Shown here in pieces: positions 30,409-36,711 of a DNA stretch of 37,903 nt (within the stretch, counting starts at the first letter, position 1; each line of letters starts with the position of its first letter). This stretch comes from a virus. The stretch is from the IMG/VR virus record IMGVR_UViG_3300006810_000136, positions 1-37,903 of that record; one strand, given 5' to 3'. The notes beneath the pieces were generated by a model that was given only the letters and a program-made list of their open reading frames with translations, was not told the DNA's origin and searched no databases. The translations under genes were made by a program, and so were the position numbers.

Positions 30409-30834
30409 ATGCCAAAAAGCGTAGTCTCGAAGAAGAAGCTTTTCAGAGAGTTTTCTAGATTAAATCAAAGGTACGTAAAAAAGAACTACCTCAAGAGGCT
30501 GAGAACCAGCGTCAAAGACTTCTGCAGAGAGAAGGATATCTTTGAAAAAGAGCTCATGTTTTTGCTGTGGGCATACGACCTAGAGTTCTGGACGCTGAGG
30601 TACGCCGCCGAGGACTACGACTATTCAGAAAAGAAGCTAGGCGAAAGGCTTGTGTATGAGTTAGTTAAGCAAGGTTACATCTACAAACACTTTGACAAGA
30701 TGACACCTTCTCAAACGTTTGAGGATCACCTGTTTAGAGAAGAGACGAAATACAACTACAGAGTCAGGTATGCCATAACGCAAAAAGCCCGCTTGTTAGT
30801 GCAGGCTTTTTACAGATATCTAGAGGGTGATTAA
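30409..30834 (+). CDS. Winged-helix-like DNA-binding protein, 141 aa
   Basis: The only rightward gene within the leftward block. The product is basic and helical: KKKLFREFSRLNQRYVKKNYLKRLR, then DFCREKDIFEKELMFLLWAYDLEFW, SEKKLGERLVYELVKQGYI, then a wing-like YRVRYAITQKARLLVQAFYRYL, all in pieces. The order helix, helix, recognition-like helix, strand, final helix fits a MarR/PadR-type winged helix. A terminator hairpin lies within its last 55 bases. It could regulate the late block or its own region. The fold is by pattern only. Confidence 0.55.
   Translation: MPKSVVSKKKLFREFSRLNQRYVKKNYLKRLRTSVKDFCREKDIFEKELMFLLWAYDLEFWTLRYAAEDYDYSEKKLGERLVYELVKQGYIYKHFDKMTPSQTFEDHLFREETKYNYRVRYAITQKARLLVQAFYRYLEGD
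30466..30494 (-). promoter_or_regulatory. Promoter for the 102-aa gene, inside the rightward gene
   Basis: On the minus strand TTG (30494-30492) is followed after 18 bases by TACCTTTG (30473-30466), the best match in the window to the Flavobacterium -33/-7 promoter. It lies 66 bases before the start at 30400, inside the coding sequence of the opposite gene, which explains how the leftward genes restart beyond the terminator at 30782-30811. Confidence 0.6.
30782..30811. terminator. Bidirectional terminator inside the 3' end of the 141-aa gene
   Basis: AAAAAGCC (30782-30789) and GGCTTTTT (30804-30811) form an 8-base-pair stem with a 14-base loop. Both strands end in a U-run. On the minus strand it lies 20 bases after the stop of the 238-aa gene at 30831. 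On the plus strand it precedes the stop of the 141-aa gene, so its main use is probably leftward. Confidence 0.7.
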
Positions 30835-31547
30835 GTTAGAGAGAAATCGAAGGTGCTGCTCAATGAAGTGAGGGACGTGTTTTTGTTTCCTGGGAGATAT
30901 CTAGCATAGATACCGTTTGCGGCTATTTGGCCATTGTTAAAGTAAGCGTTTATGGGAACCAAAACACCTTGCTGAAAAACATCTTCATTCCAGGGGAAGA
31001 AGGGAAGTCCACTCTGACCCACGAAAACGTTTTGAGCTAAATTAAAAATATCCAGAGAAACAAGAACCTCATTTTCCCCAAGAGATATTATAGAGGTTAT
31101 CTTGGGCTGGGTTTTAATTCTGACACCAGACTGGCTAACATTGGCAGATCCGTTGTCGCACCCAAGGTATTGACCTTTGTCCGATGCAACCTCTATGGTT
31201 TCGGCCAAAGAAACTGGAATCTGACTTGGGGGAGCATCTGCGTACTGAGTAAACTCAGAGATATTGGTTCTAATAAAAAGACCAGTAAGGCCAACCCTGG
31301 GGTACACAGGGAAATTGCATGGACCAAGGCTACTAGTGCTAAGCAGCCCAAGAACATCCTGCAGTGTTACGGGGCCAGTGTTGGAGCTTGCGTAGGGTGT
31401 GAGGTCAAAAGTCTGGACAGTATTCAGGGGGACGCCTGGGGCAAACCAGTCCCACACGGTGTTCTGCTTAGCAGCTCCGCCGCCGATTGCTGTAATTCTA
31501 TTGCTTCCAGAACTAGGCCTTGGAGTTGTTTTTCTTCGAATTGCCAT
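30831..31547 (-). CDS. Hypothetical virion protein, 238 aa
   Basis: Begins MAIRRKTTPRPSSGSNRIT with a basic, Ser/Pro-rich head, then continues with a beta-rich, Gly/Thr/Ser-rich body: VYPRVGLTGLFIRTNISEF, VRIKTQPKITSIISLGENEV, LVPINAYFNNGQIAANGIYARYL. There is no transmembrane segment or catalytic motif. Composition resembles the beta-rich virion proteins of the capsid region. It converges on the rightward gene with a 4-base overlap, and its transcription probably ends at the hairpin at 30782-30811. Function unknown. Confidence 0.6.
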   Translation of the reverse strand: MAIRRKTTPRPSSGSNRITAIGGGAAKQNTVWDWFAPGVPLNTVQTFDLTPYASSNTGPVTLQDVLGLLSTSSLGPCNFPVYPRVGLTGLFIRTNISEFTQYADAPPSQIPVSLAETIEVASDKGQYLGCDNGSANVSQSGVRIKTQPKITSIISLGENEVLVSLDIFNLAQNVFVGQSGLPFFPWNEDVFQQGVLVPINAYFNNGQIAANGIYARYLPGNKNTSLTSLSSTFDFSLT

Positions 31548-31557
31548 TATTTATAGG

Positions 31558-31812
31558 TTAGAGTCCAAGGTCTTCGGCAGTTACAACTTCTGACCACTCG
31601 GAGTTTTGCATTATGAGTGTAATATTCTCTAGTGTGTATGTGGTCTTTCCTGAAAGGAAAGAAGGGATTGGTGTTTCGTATTTAATACATGCTTTAGTTC
31701 CGTCAAGAGAATATCTAAAGTATTCCTTGCCAGAGCTAGGGAGCTGACTGATGTCAATAGATGAATCTGCAGCATCCACTTCTGATCTATCTACAATTAC
31801 GTACTTAAACAT
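31558..31812 (-). CDS. Small conserved protein beside the LamG gene, 84 aa
   Basis: Begins MFKYVIVDRSEVDAADSSID and continues with YFRYSLDGTKACIKYE, then TLENITLIMQNSEW. The pattern MxkYVivdrsEV-x(n)-RYSlDGTKtxvKye is one I recall from marine phage tail regions, next to LamG-type proteins as here. It probably forms a small beta structure supporting the lectin-like protein. Function unknown. Confidence 0.6.
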   Translation of the reverse strand: MFKYVIVDRSEVDAADSSIDISQLPSSGKEYFRYSLDGTKACIKYETPIPSFLSGKTTYTLENITLIMQNSEWSEVVTAEDLGL

Positions 31813-31814
31813 GA

Positions 31815-32624
31815 TTATGGGGTTGCTATTGCGCTAGATGGGGTAAATGTAACTCCACCTGATGGGTTAGTTGCATCTCCTGCATTACCCATTGTGTCAG
31901 AAAAGTCGTTCTCAAACCTGTAGTAATACTGAAGGTTTGAAGAAGAGGTGTAGTCACCATTGTCCGACTGCAAGTCAAACGTAGATCCACTGTTGTATAT
32001 AGCGGTTACTTCTGCAGCACCAAGTTCGGCATCCCAAAGAGCTACCTCATCATAGTTACCCTTTGTGTAACCATTAAAAGACGAAGACCCAGTCATCTGA
32101 GCACCAACCGCATAATTGATCCCGCTGGATACGTCAGCAGCAGCGTGGTTGGTACCAGAAGCAAGCGTATGCGACACGGCTTCAGTCCCGTTTACGTAAA
32201 ATTTGGCCAAACCTGCAGCAGCACCAACACCCTTCTTCACAGAAGCTGCAATATGAATCCAGGTTTCGCTGGCTGGTGCTGTAATAGCACCAAGGCCAGA
32301 ATGTCCTGAACCGTTGTGAGTAACGCCCGTCTGGATGTAGCTCGCACCGACGTTCAAGTATCTTATCCAAAAAGCATTTGCCGTTCCAGATAGTTGATTA
32401 AATCCAAAGAGATATGAGGTGGACCATGTCTTTCGTCTAACCCAGAACGACACAGAAAAGCTATCTGAGTGGAATGCTGACACCTGGGCATCGCTGAGGC
32501 CCAGAGGCACAACATCATCCACCCCGTCAAGCTGAATAGAGTATTCGTTGCTGTAAGGAACAACTCTATTTACACCAGCTTCCTGGGATGAAGAAGAATT
32601 CATATTTAATCCTAGTCCTAGCAT
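31815..32624 (-). CDS. LamG/concanavalin-like virion protein, 269 aa
   Basis: A jelly-roll lectin-like protein: YSIQLDGVDDVVPLG, then FSVSFWVRRKTWSTS, WIHIAASVKKG, KFYVNGTEAVSHTL, INYAVGAQMTGSSSFNG, YDEVALWDAELGAAEVTAIYNSG. These are the ordered strands of the LamG/Laminin_G_3 family, ending with the D-E-v-alWd-aeLsaaevtaiYn signature. It probably binds glycans on the host surface. The ATG at 32624 lies one base after the stop of the endolysin gene and is preferred over a TTG at 32642. Another LamG-like protein is coded at 13725-15017. Confidence 0.8.
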   Translation of the reverse strand: MLGLGLNMNSSSSQEAGVNRVVPYSNEYSIQLDGVDDVVPLGLSDAQVSAFHSDSFSVSFWVRRKTWSTSYLFGFNQLSGTANAFWIRYLNVGASYIQTGVTHNGSGHSGLGAITAPASETWIHIAASVKKGVGAAAGLAKFYVNGTEAVSHTLASGTNHAAADVSSGINYAVGAQMTGSSSFNGYTKGNYDEVALWDAELGAAEVTAIYNSGSTFDLQSDNGDYTSSSNLQYYYRFENDFSDTMGNAGDATNPSGGVTFTPSSAIATP

Positions 32625-32625
32625 A

Positions 32626-33126
32626 TCAGAGTCCTTTACCAAATATCACTTCGTAGTACGTCTTCCCCTCATCATCACGACAAGCCTTGAGACACCGACC
32701 ACGATTAATCCCATCATAAACGAAAGAGACGTGAACCCAATCAGGATTATCGTCATCACCAAACTCCCAAATGAGTTGATCAAACGTAACGTTGTTGAGT
32801 ATCCAACGGAAGATTTCACCGTTTGTACAGCGTCCAAATACGTCTGCGTCCAAATCAAGTGCTCTGCCTTCCACATGTTGACTGCGCTTCGAACCGCCGA
32901 TAGCATCATTGAGCTCAGGCGAACGATAGCCGCTCGACACGTATATAGGACACTTGAAAGTGTCCCTAAGAGGTTGAAATACGTGCTCTGCAACCTTTCG
33001 TAAATTTTCTGTAGCCCAGTCATCAGGTGTGTTATCTATTCCAAGTCTTTTAGCCGTGTTGCTTTTTGTCACCTCGGCGAGCGACAGATTTTTTGACAGC
33101 TTCATTGTTGAGTCTGCGTTTTTCAT
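32626..33126 (-). CDS. Peptidase M15-type endolysin (D-Ala-D-Ala or L-Ala-D-Glu peptidase), 166 aa
   Basis: The zinc peptidase M15A signature is complete: YVSSGYRSPELNDAIGG near 62-78, then SKRSQHVEGRALDLD with zinc ligands His84 and Asp91. The catalytic Glu is in LIWEFG near 121, and WVHVS near 130-134 supplies the third ligand, His132. It cleaves peptide bonds in peptidoglycan and most likely releases progeny by lysis. There is no signal peptide. A second ATG at 33105 (MKLSKNLSL) is also a plausible start. Upstream is a GGAG eight bases before the ATG, unusual here, and a hairpin leader (33130-33170). Confidence 0.88.
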   Translation of the reverse strand: MKNADSTMKLSKNLSLAEVTKSNTAKRLGIDNTPDDWATENLRKVAEHVFQPLRDTFKCPIYVSSGYRSPELNDAIGGSKRSQHVEGRALDLDADVFGRCTNGEIFRWILNNVTFDQLIWEFGDDDNPDWVHVSFVYDGINRGRCLKACRDDEGKTYYEVIFGKGL

Positions 33127-33129
33127 TTT

Positions 33130-33170
33130 CTACTCCAGGATCCTTTCGCTTCCTGATAGGATTGAAGTAG
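33130..33170 (-). promoter_or_regulatory. Hairpin leader before the endolysin gene
   Basis: In the 51-base gap CTACT...ATCCT pairs with AGGAT...AGTAG, a two-part imperfect stem ending four bases before the ATG. It contains the GGAG that would act as a ribosome site, so folding could delay endolysin translation. No U-run follows, so it is not a terminator. Confidence 0.4.
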
Positions 33171-33177
33171 GTTTTTT

Positions 33178-33366
33178 TCACTTCGTCTTAGTCAGGGATC
33201 TGTATCTCTCAACCAGTGGCTTAGCAGCTGATGTACCCTTGACCTTAGCTATCTGGGCTTCTAGCTTCTTTATCTCTGCTGAGATCTTTTTTCTGTCCGC
33301 CTCTCTTCTAGTGACACTTCTGTTGTCCCCAAGGGAGCCGCCACCGTTGTACTTCTTTACTTTCAT
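33178..33366 (-). CDS. Small basic coiled-coil protein with KYNGGG start, 62 aa
   Basis: The ATG at 33366 is used because it overlaps the upstream stop as TAATG and gives the start MKVKKYNGGGSLGDNR. The rest is a basic helical hairpin (READRKKISAEIKKLEAQI, KPLVERYRSLTKTK). The frame is open 30 bases further upstream but with a Cys-rich, implausible start. The K-Y-x-GGG head resembles the starts of genes at 19737 and 34627. Function unknown, probably virion-associated. Confidence 0.55.
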   Translation of the reverse strand: MKVKKYNGGGSLGDNRSVTRREADRKKISAEIKKLEAQIAKVKGTSAAKPLVERYRSLTKTK

Positions 33367-33794
33367 TACGCAGCTACAAATAGTTCGACATTGCATGCGG
33401 CTGTGTTAGCCACTGCTTTAATAGAATCAATGTTTGACAGTGATGCTGTGGCAGCGCCTGCATCATCATCTGTATCCATGACCGTCTCAAACAAAACAAA
33501 GGAGTCACCAGCTGAGAGCTTAACGAAATACTCGTCGTCTCCAGAGGTCATGCGCAGTGTGATGAAGTTTGTGAGGTCCAAGTTCGTGATACGAACGTAG
33601 TCTACGCTGGAGTCAGCGAACTGACCTGCAGCCTCCGCCGTATCGAAAAGGGCCAGAGACTGTTCTGTAGTCCCCACCTTTACGATACGTTGATCCAACT
33701 GGGTGATGCCAGTCATATCAATCGTGTTCGTGGATCCTCTTTCAGATCCGTTGAGAGTGATGCTCTCCTGTATAGTTACTGTGAGTGTTGCCAT
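33366..33794 (-). CDS. Small beta-rich virion protein, 142 aa (distant member of the capsid-region group)
   Basis: The product begins MATLTVTIQESITLNG, then DYVRITNLDLTNFITLRMT, FVKLSAGDSFVLFET and a final CNVELFVAA. The central string (VRI-TNLD-x-TNfItL-x(n)-vKLsaGdsFvLf) has the same order of elements as VYVRNLAGE-x(n)-IAGGEFAFF at 18333 and VYIRVVSS-x(n)-LYGGDWTLI at 18728. So it looks like a further copy of that small virion-protein type. Role unknown. Confidence 0.6.
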   Translation of the reverse strand: MATLTVTIQESITLNGSERGSTNTIDMTGITQLDQRIVKVGTTEQSLALFDTAEAAGQFADSSVDYVRITNLDLTNFITLRMTSGDDEYFVKLSAGDSFVLFETVMDTDDDAGAATASLSNIDSIKAVANTAACNVELFVAA

Positions 33795-34627
33795 TATCTA
33801 GGGAGTCTTGCTCCGAGCATCGCTCTAAGCATTTTGAAGTCTTCAGCTGTGATCTTACCGTCGTTGTTCTTGTCGAGCTTCTTCTGTCCACCGACAAGAC
33901 CACCCTCTTTGAGAACCTTCATTCCGTTCTCCCCTACTCCAAAGCTACCCAGGAGTCTCATGAGGTCTCCAATACCCATGTCGGGTCTAGAGCGATCGGC
34001 CTGACGACCAGTGTATTCACCAGCACCGATTCTATCCATCAGTGACGGACCTCCGAGGTTGTCGTCGATGTTCTCTTCAGCCATGTCAATGTCCTGAATC
34101 TGTCCGAGCTGCATGTCATCAACAGACATCCCAGGTGCCCCGTAAGCATCAGAACCTGGGGTCTCCCCCATACCTCCAAAGAAACCTGCTTCACCAAGGG
34201 CCTGTTGAACCTTTCTGGCTTTCTGAGCCTTCCCCAACAAGCCTTTCAGCCCTCCCTTTCCGAGGGACTTTGCTGCAGCACCTTTAAGAGCACCGCCCTT
34301 CAAAGCACCAACAAGTGCAGGAGCTCCGAATGCTGCCCCAGCAGCCAGAGCACCAGCAGCTATGCCTTTCTTTGCTCTGTCTTTCTGTACGTTTCTGAGG
34401 TAATCGAGTCTGTCAGAGCTCTGAGGTCCGTACTCATTGAGTCTACCTTCTCTTTCGAGCTTCTTGAGGTATCTCTTCTCCTGTCTAAGTGCGCTGCCCT
34501 TGGTATCAAAAAGGCCTCTGTTGGCGAAAGCCATGTTGATGCCTCTGCCAGCGCCCTCCATATCGGAGTACTTGGCTTGAGAGTTCCCGAAGAAGCCCCC
34601 ACGCCTGTATTTCTTGGTTACTTGCAT
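33794..34627 (-). CDS. Virion-associated protein with C-terminal EF-hand, 277 aa
   Basis: Starts MQVTKKYRRGGFFGNS, a head like those at 19737 and 33366. Residues 40-80 are basic helices. Residues about 85-130 are an Ala/Gly/Leu/Lys-rich low-complexity stretch (AAGALAAGAAFGAPALVGAL) that could associate with membranes. Then follow an acidic region and, from about residue 251, LDKNNDGKITAEDFKMLRAML. That is a complete EF-hand calcium loop (D-x-N-x-D-G-x-I-x-x-x-D). The ATG is 17 bases after a TATATTTG box. Probably a structural protein that uses calcium. Confidence 0.65.
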   Translation of the reverse strand: MQVTKKYRRGGFFGNSQAKYSDMEGAGRGINMAFANRGLFDTKGSALRQEKRYLKKLEREGRLNEYGPQSSDRLDYLRNVQKDRAKKGIAAGALAAGAAFGAPALVGALKGGALKGAAAKSLGKGGLKGLLGKAQKARKVQQALGEAGFFGGMGETPGSDAYGAPGMSVDDMQLGQIQDIDMAEENIDDNLGGPSLMDRIGAGEYTGRQADRSRPDMGIGDLMRLLGSFGVGENGMKVLKEGGLVGGQKKLDKNNDGKITAEDFKMLRAMLGARLPR

Positions 34628-34644
34628 GCTTGTTCCTTTGCACG

Positions 34645-34652
34645 CAAATATA
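34645..34652 (-). promoter_or_regulatory. TATATTTG promoter -7 box before the EF-hand gene
   Basis: TATATTTGCG in the 26-base gap between the 42-aa gene (stop at 34654) and the 277-aa gene, 17 bases before the ATG. No TTG at the usual distance. Confidence 0.45.
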
Positions 34653-34653
34653 C

Positions 34654-34782
34654 TTACTTATTTTTAAAGGCTTCTACTTGCCTTAGCCGCCTCAAAGCAG
34701 CCAGCCTGCTCCCATAGGGCCCCCCTAGATTCCTTCCCTTCTTGCTCTGGACGTAATACCCGTCTTTCTTCTTGACAATCAT
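34654..34782 (-). CDS. Tiny conserved protein with KKKDGYYV motif, 42 aa
   Basis: ATG at 34782, TAA at 34656-34654. The product starts MIVKKKDGYYVQSKKGRNLG, then GPYGSRLAALRRLRQVEAFK. I recognise the fold-like string dGyyVxSkkGknLGGPY-x-sr-x-AlkRLrQVEyFK from many small phage genes. It overlaps the stop of the lysozyme-like gene by four bases (ATGA), supporting coupled translation. Role unknown. Confidence 0.7.
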   Translation of the reverse strand: MIVKKKDGYYVQSKKGRNLGGPYGSRLAALRRLRQVEAFKNK

Positions 34783-35396
34783 TTCTGGACCCTTCTAAAG
34801 TGATCCCTTCTGTCGTCCTCACCCTTGTAATGTCCGATTTGCCACTGATCAGCCCAGTTTTCCTCGTCCTCTAAGACCTTCCTCACTGATGTCCCAGGAT
34901 CTTTGGCGAAGTGTGCTGTAAAAAGCATGTCCTGAACCTCAGGATCCAACAAACTAACATCTTTCAAATCCTCATCAGATAGATCGGGCACTTGCATACC
35001 ACGCTTCTCCCCAATAGACTTCAATCTGTTGTAAGCTGTCTTAGCTGTAGGGGGGTCAAACTGATAAGCACCCCTACCAACCCCCACAGGCAAGATAAAG
35101 GTCTCCCCATTCCTTTCCACCTCTACCTCTTGTCGCTGTCTGTATGGGTCTGGTGAGTCAGGACCAGCTTCAACAGTCCTTACTGCCGCCCTGAAATCCT
35201 CAAAAGGCAACCGACCCCCGTAGTTGGTCTCCAAAATGCTGTCCAGCTTGGCAAGATTCAAGTAGCTGTCACCCCCCTCCTCATGAAACTCACTCCACCC
35301 CGTAGGAACCAGCTCCCCAGAAGCCGTGTACTTGTAACCTTTAGGAGGATCCTTCTGCAATCTCACCCCCTCCTTAGCCCTAAAAACTGTTTTCAT
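34779..35396 (-). CDS. Lysozyme-like peptidoglycan hydrolase candidate, 205 aa
   Basis: The ATG at 35396 (MKTVFRAKEG) is chosen over an upstream TTG. Residues 1-40 are a charged head with PPKGYKYTASGELVP, like the PPxGYxw element at 19552. From about residue 64, LPFEDFRAAVRTVEAGPD carries a candidate catalytic Glu (E76). Then GRGAYQFDPPTAKTAYNRL near 107-125 matches the G-AYQf-x-p-t-a lysozyme/transglycosylase pattern, and LLDPEVQDMLFTAHF near 155-170 the helix that follows. This fits a virion- or lysis-associated muramidase. It is the first gene of the leftward block after the divergent region. Confidence 0.55.
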   Translation of the reverse strand: MKTVFRAKEGVRLQKDPPKGYKYTASGELVPTGWSEFHEEGGDSYLNLAKLDSILETNYGGRLPFEDFRAAVRTVEAGPDSPDPYRQRQEVEVERNGETFILPVGVGRGAYQFDPPTAKTAYNRLKSIGEKRGMQVPDLSDEDLKDVSLLDPEVQDMLFTAHFAKDPGTSVRKVLEDEENWADQWQIGHYKGEDDRRDHFRRVQK

Positions 35397-35732
35397 GTCT
35401 AGATACAACTATTCTCGCGCCATAAAGAATAAGGATTCATCTGCGTACACGCAAAAAAAACATCTTTGAGTGCTTTCTTTAATCTGAATCGCTTCGATGC
35501 CGTAAAGGTATAAAGGAATTTTTTGAAAGTCAATAGTCTAGTAACACTTTAAGACAAGGCTTCTAAGTTGCTGTAAACGAAAGGCTTAGAGGTTTTCGTG
35601 TGAAATTGTTTCTGAAGGCAATGACCCAAGATCACGTCGAAAAAAGAGGGGAGTAACATATACCGTGGGGATTATATATACTTACACACGCCCGACTGCA
35701 CGAACCGAAACGGATTCAGCAACCCCACCCCC

Positions 35733-36027
35733 CTACTATCTTCGATAGTAGCGCAAATACTTTTCAGCTTTTACCTACTGACTTTCAGTCAGTTAGGTAG
35801 CTTTGGTTCTACCACTGATGCAAGACCTGCGAAGCTTGCGCCGTCTCCTGAGCGGTGGGACAATCCCTCCCAAACTCCTCTTACTGCCTTACCCCTTCCC
35901 CTCTTAGGGGAAACATTCAAGCCGATTTGGTCGGCCTTCACGATGGCTAACCTACGGAGATAACAAGTTATCTCTCAGTGCGTTAGCAGCCTCGACTTCC
36001 ACTACTACTACCGAAGGTAGTGTAGTG
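35733..36027 (+). ncRNA. Hairpin-rich non-coding segment (possible structured RNA or ssDNA)
   Basis: Hairpins read on the plus strand: 35733-35751 (8 bp, loop TTC), 35772-35799 (about 12 bp with one bulge, loop TTC), 35820-35839 (5 bp), 35896-35912 (7 bp, loop CTT), 35921-35935 (5 bp), 35957-35974 (8 bp) nested within 35946-35987 (6 bp outer stem), and 36000-36027 (12 bp with one bulge, loop GAA). They are too many and too regular to be accidental. No known RNA family was recognised. Loops are TTC/CTT up to about 35.91 kb and GAA after 36.0 kb. Confidence 0.5.
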
Positions 36028-36043
36028 AGGACACTGAAAGGTA

Positions 36044-36098
36044 GAGATATGTATTAGAATGAAAGAAACCTTTAGGTTTCATTCTAATACATTATCTC
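36044..36098. repeat. Long inverted repeat before the first rightward gene
   Basis: Arms GAGATA-TGTATTAGAAT... and ...ATTCTAATACA-TTATCTC pair over roughly 24 bases with one or two bulges. An inner GAAACC/GGTTTC stem closes the top. The repeat ends nine bases before the ATG at 36107. An ATG at 36059 lies within the stem, so it is not taken as the gene start. Confidence 0.8.
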
Positions 36099-36106
36099 AT
36101 AAACCG

Positions 36107-36679
36107 ATGAAAAACTTCAACTTCTCCGATTGCCGTAAGGCAACCAACCAAGCCATCTTCCGTCCAACTGCGGCCCGCAAAGCAGAAGCTGTAAAGCTTC
36201 TGACTGAGGCCTTGGACTTCATCTCCAACCTCGAAGAGGTTGCCGACAAGCCTTCGAAGAAGGCTGGCAAGAAGCGTCGTCGTAAGACGACGAAGAAGGC
36301 CACTCCACAGCAACGAGTTGCTGACCGTCAAGAGAAAGCCTTCCATGGGAAGGCTGACAGCCCAGTCAAGCCTTCGAAGAAGGCTAAGACAGCTTCAGTA
36401 GAAGCTGCAAGAGAGTCAGCTAAAGCTGTCTCGGTGGCCACAGGAGCCGCTGCTAAAGCAGCGAAGAAAGCTCAGCTGAAAGCTGAGGCTGAGGCCGCTG
36501 AAGCACCGAAGGTGACTAAGCCGAAGGCTAAGGCTCAACCGAAGGTTGACGAGTCAAGAGTAGCTTCCTTGGAAGCTAAGATTGAGGCTCTCACCGCAGT
36601 GCTCGCCCTGCACATGGAGTCTTCGACTCAGCCCTCAGCTAACGAAGTTAGCTTGGACGAACTCCCCTTCGAGCTCTAA
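36107..36679 (+). CDS. Lys/Ala-rich histone-H1-like protein encoded by a hairpin-packed sequence, 190 aa
   Basis: The ATG at 36107 follows the long inverted repeat. The product begins MKNFNFSDCRKATNQAIFRP, has a helical acidic stretch (AVKLLTEALDFISNLEEVA), then about 100 residues of Lys/Ala/Pro/Ser repeats (KPSKKAGKKRRRKTTKKA, AAKAAKKAQLKAEAEAAEA) like histone H1 tails. A short coiled coil follows (SRVASLEAKIEALTAVLAL) and an acidic end SLDELPFEL, similar to the tip of SSB. It probably binds DNA. At nucleotide level it contains about 19 perfect hairpins, of which the last holds the stop codon. The gene heads the rightward operon. Confidence 0.6.
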   Translation: MKNFNFSDCRKATNQAIFRPTAARKAEAVKLLTEALDFISNLEEVADKPSKKAGKKRRRKTTKKATPQQRVADRQEKAFHGKADSPVKPSKKAKTASVEAARESAKAVSVATGAAAKAAKKAQLKAEAEAAEAPKVTKPKAKAQPKVDESRVASLEAKIEALTAVLALHMESSTQPSANEVSLDELPFEL

Positions 36680-36693
36680 TCCTTTAGGATTAG
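36130..36693 (+). other. Hairpin array within the first rightward gene
   Basis: Perfect stems of 4-8 bp with 2-5 base loops occur at 36130-36143, 36183-36202, 36226-36242, 36249-36265, 36275-36292, 36308-36323, 36337-36355, 36369-36385, 36390-36407, 36413-36432 (one internal mismatch), 36448-36463, 36471-36487, 36504-36514, 36519-36529, 36535-36549, 36561-36578, 36617-36629, 36637-36653 and 36676-36693. Eight loops are GAA, three are GTAA. The units at 36249 and 36369 are identical. The hairpins fall in different reading phases, so they are not a by-product of one peptide repeat. Confidence 0.85.
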
Positions 36694-36711
36694 TTTAATT
36701 GATAACCCTTA

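Larger units (their letters stand above)
35397..36106. other. Divergent non-coding control region
   Basis: A 710-base gap separates the leftward and rightward blocks. No convincing gene is seen; the longest frame that extends 36107 upstream begins inside a hairpin. The first 300 bases (35397-35700) are A/T-rich and show no clear structure. The second half (35733-36098) holds a dense series of hairpins. No TAnnTTTG box with a good TTG is seen on either strand; TAGCTTTG at 35798-35805 on the plus strand overlaps the arm of a hairpin. It may contain the early promoters or a replication start. Which of these is not decided by the sequence. Confidence 0.6.

Noticed and set aside
35397-35700. CRISPR array or phage attachment site in the divergent region.
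   Set aside because: No direct repeats with regular spacers and no integrase gene in the window.
35811-35860. CTGATG followed by a stem and GAAG resembled a second hammerhead ribozyme.
   Set aside because: Core position A9 is C, the GAAA is GAAG, and the base at the cleavage site would be G, which is not allowed; stem I has only three pairs.
36059-36106. An upstream ATG would extend the Lys/Ala-rich protein by 16 residues.
   Set aside because: It lies inside the long inverted repeat, and the extension (HSNTLSHKP) has no similarity to the protein; 36107 is preferred.
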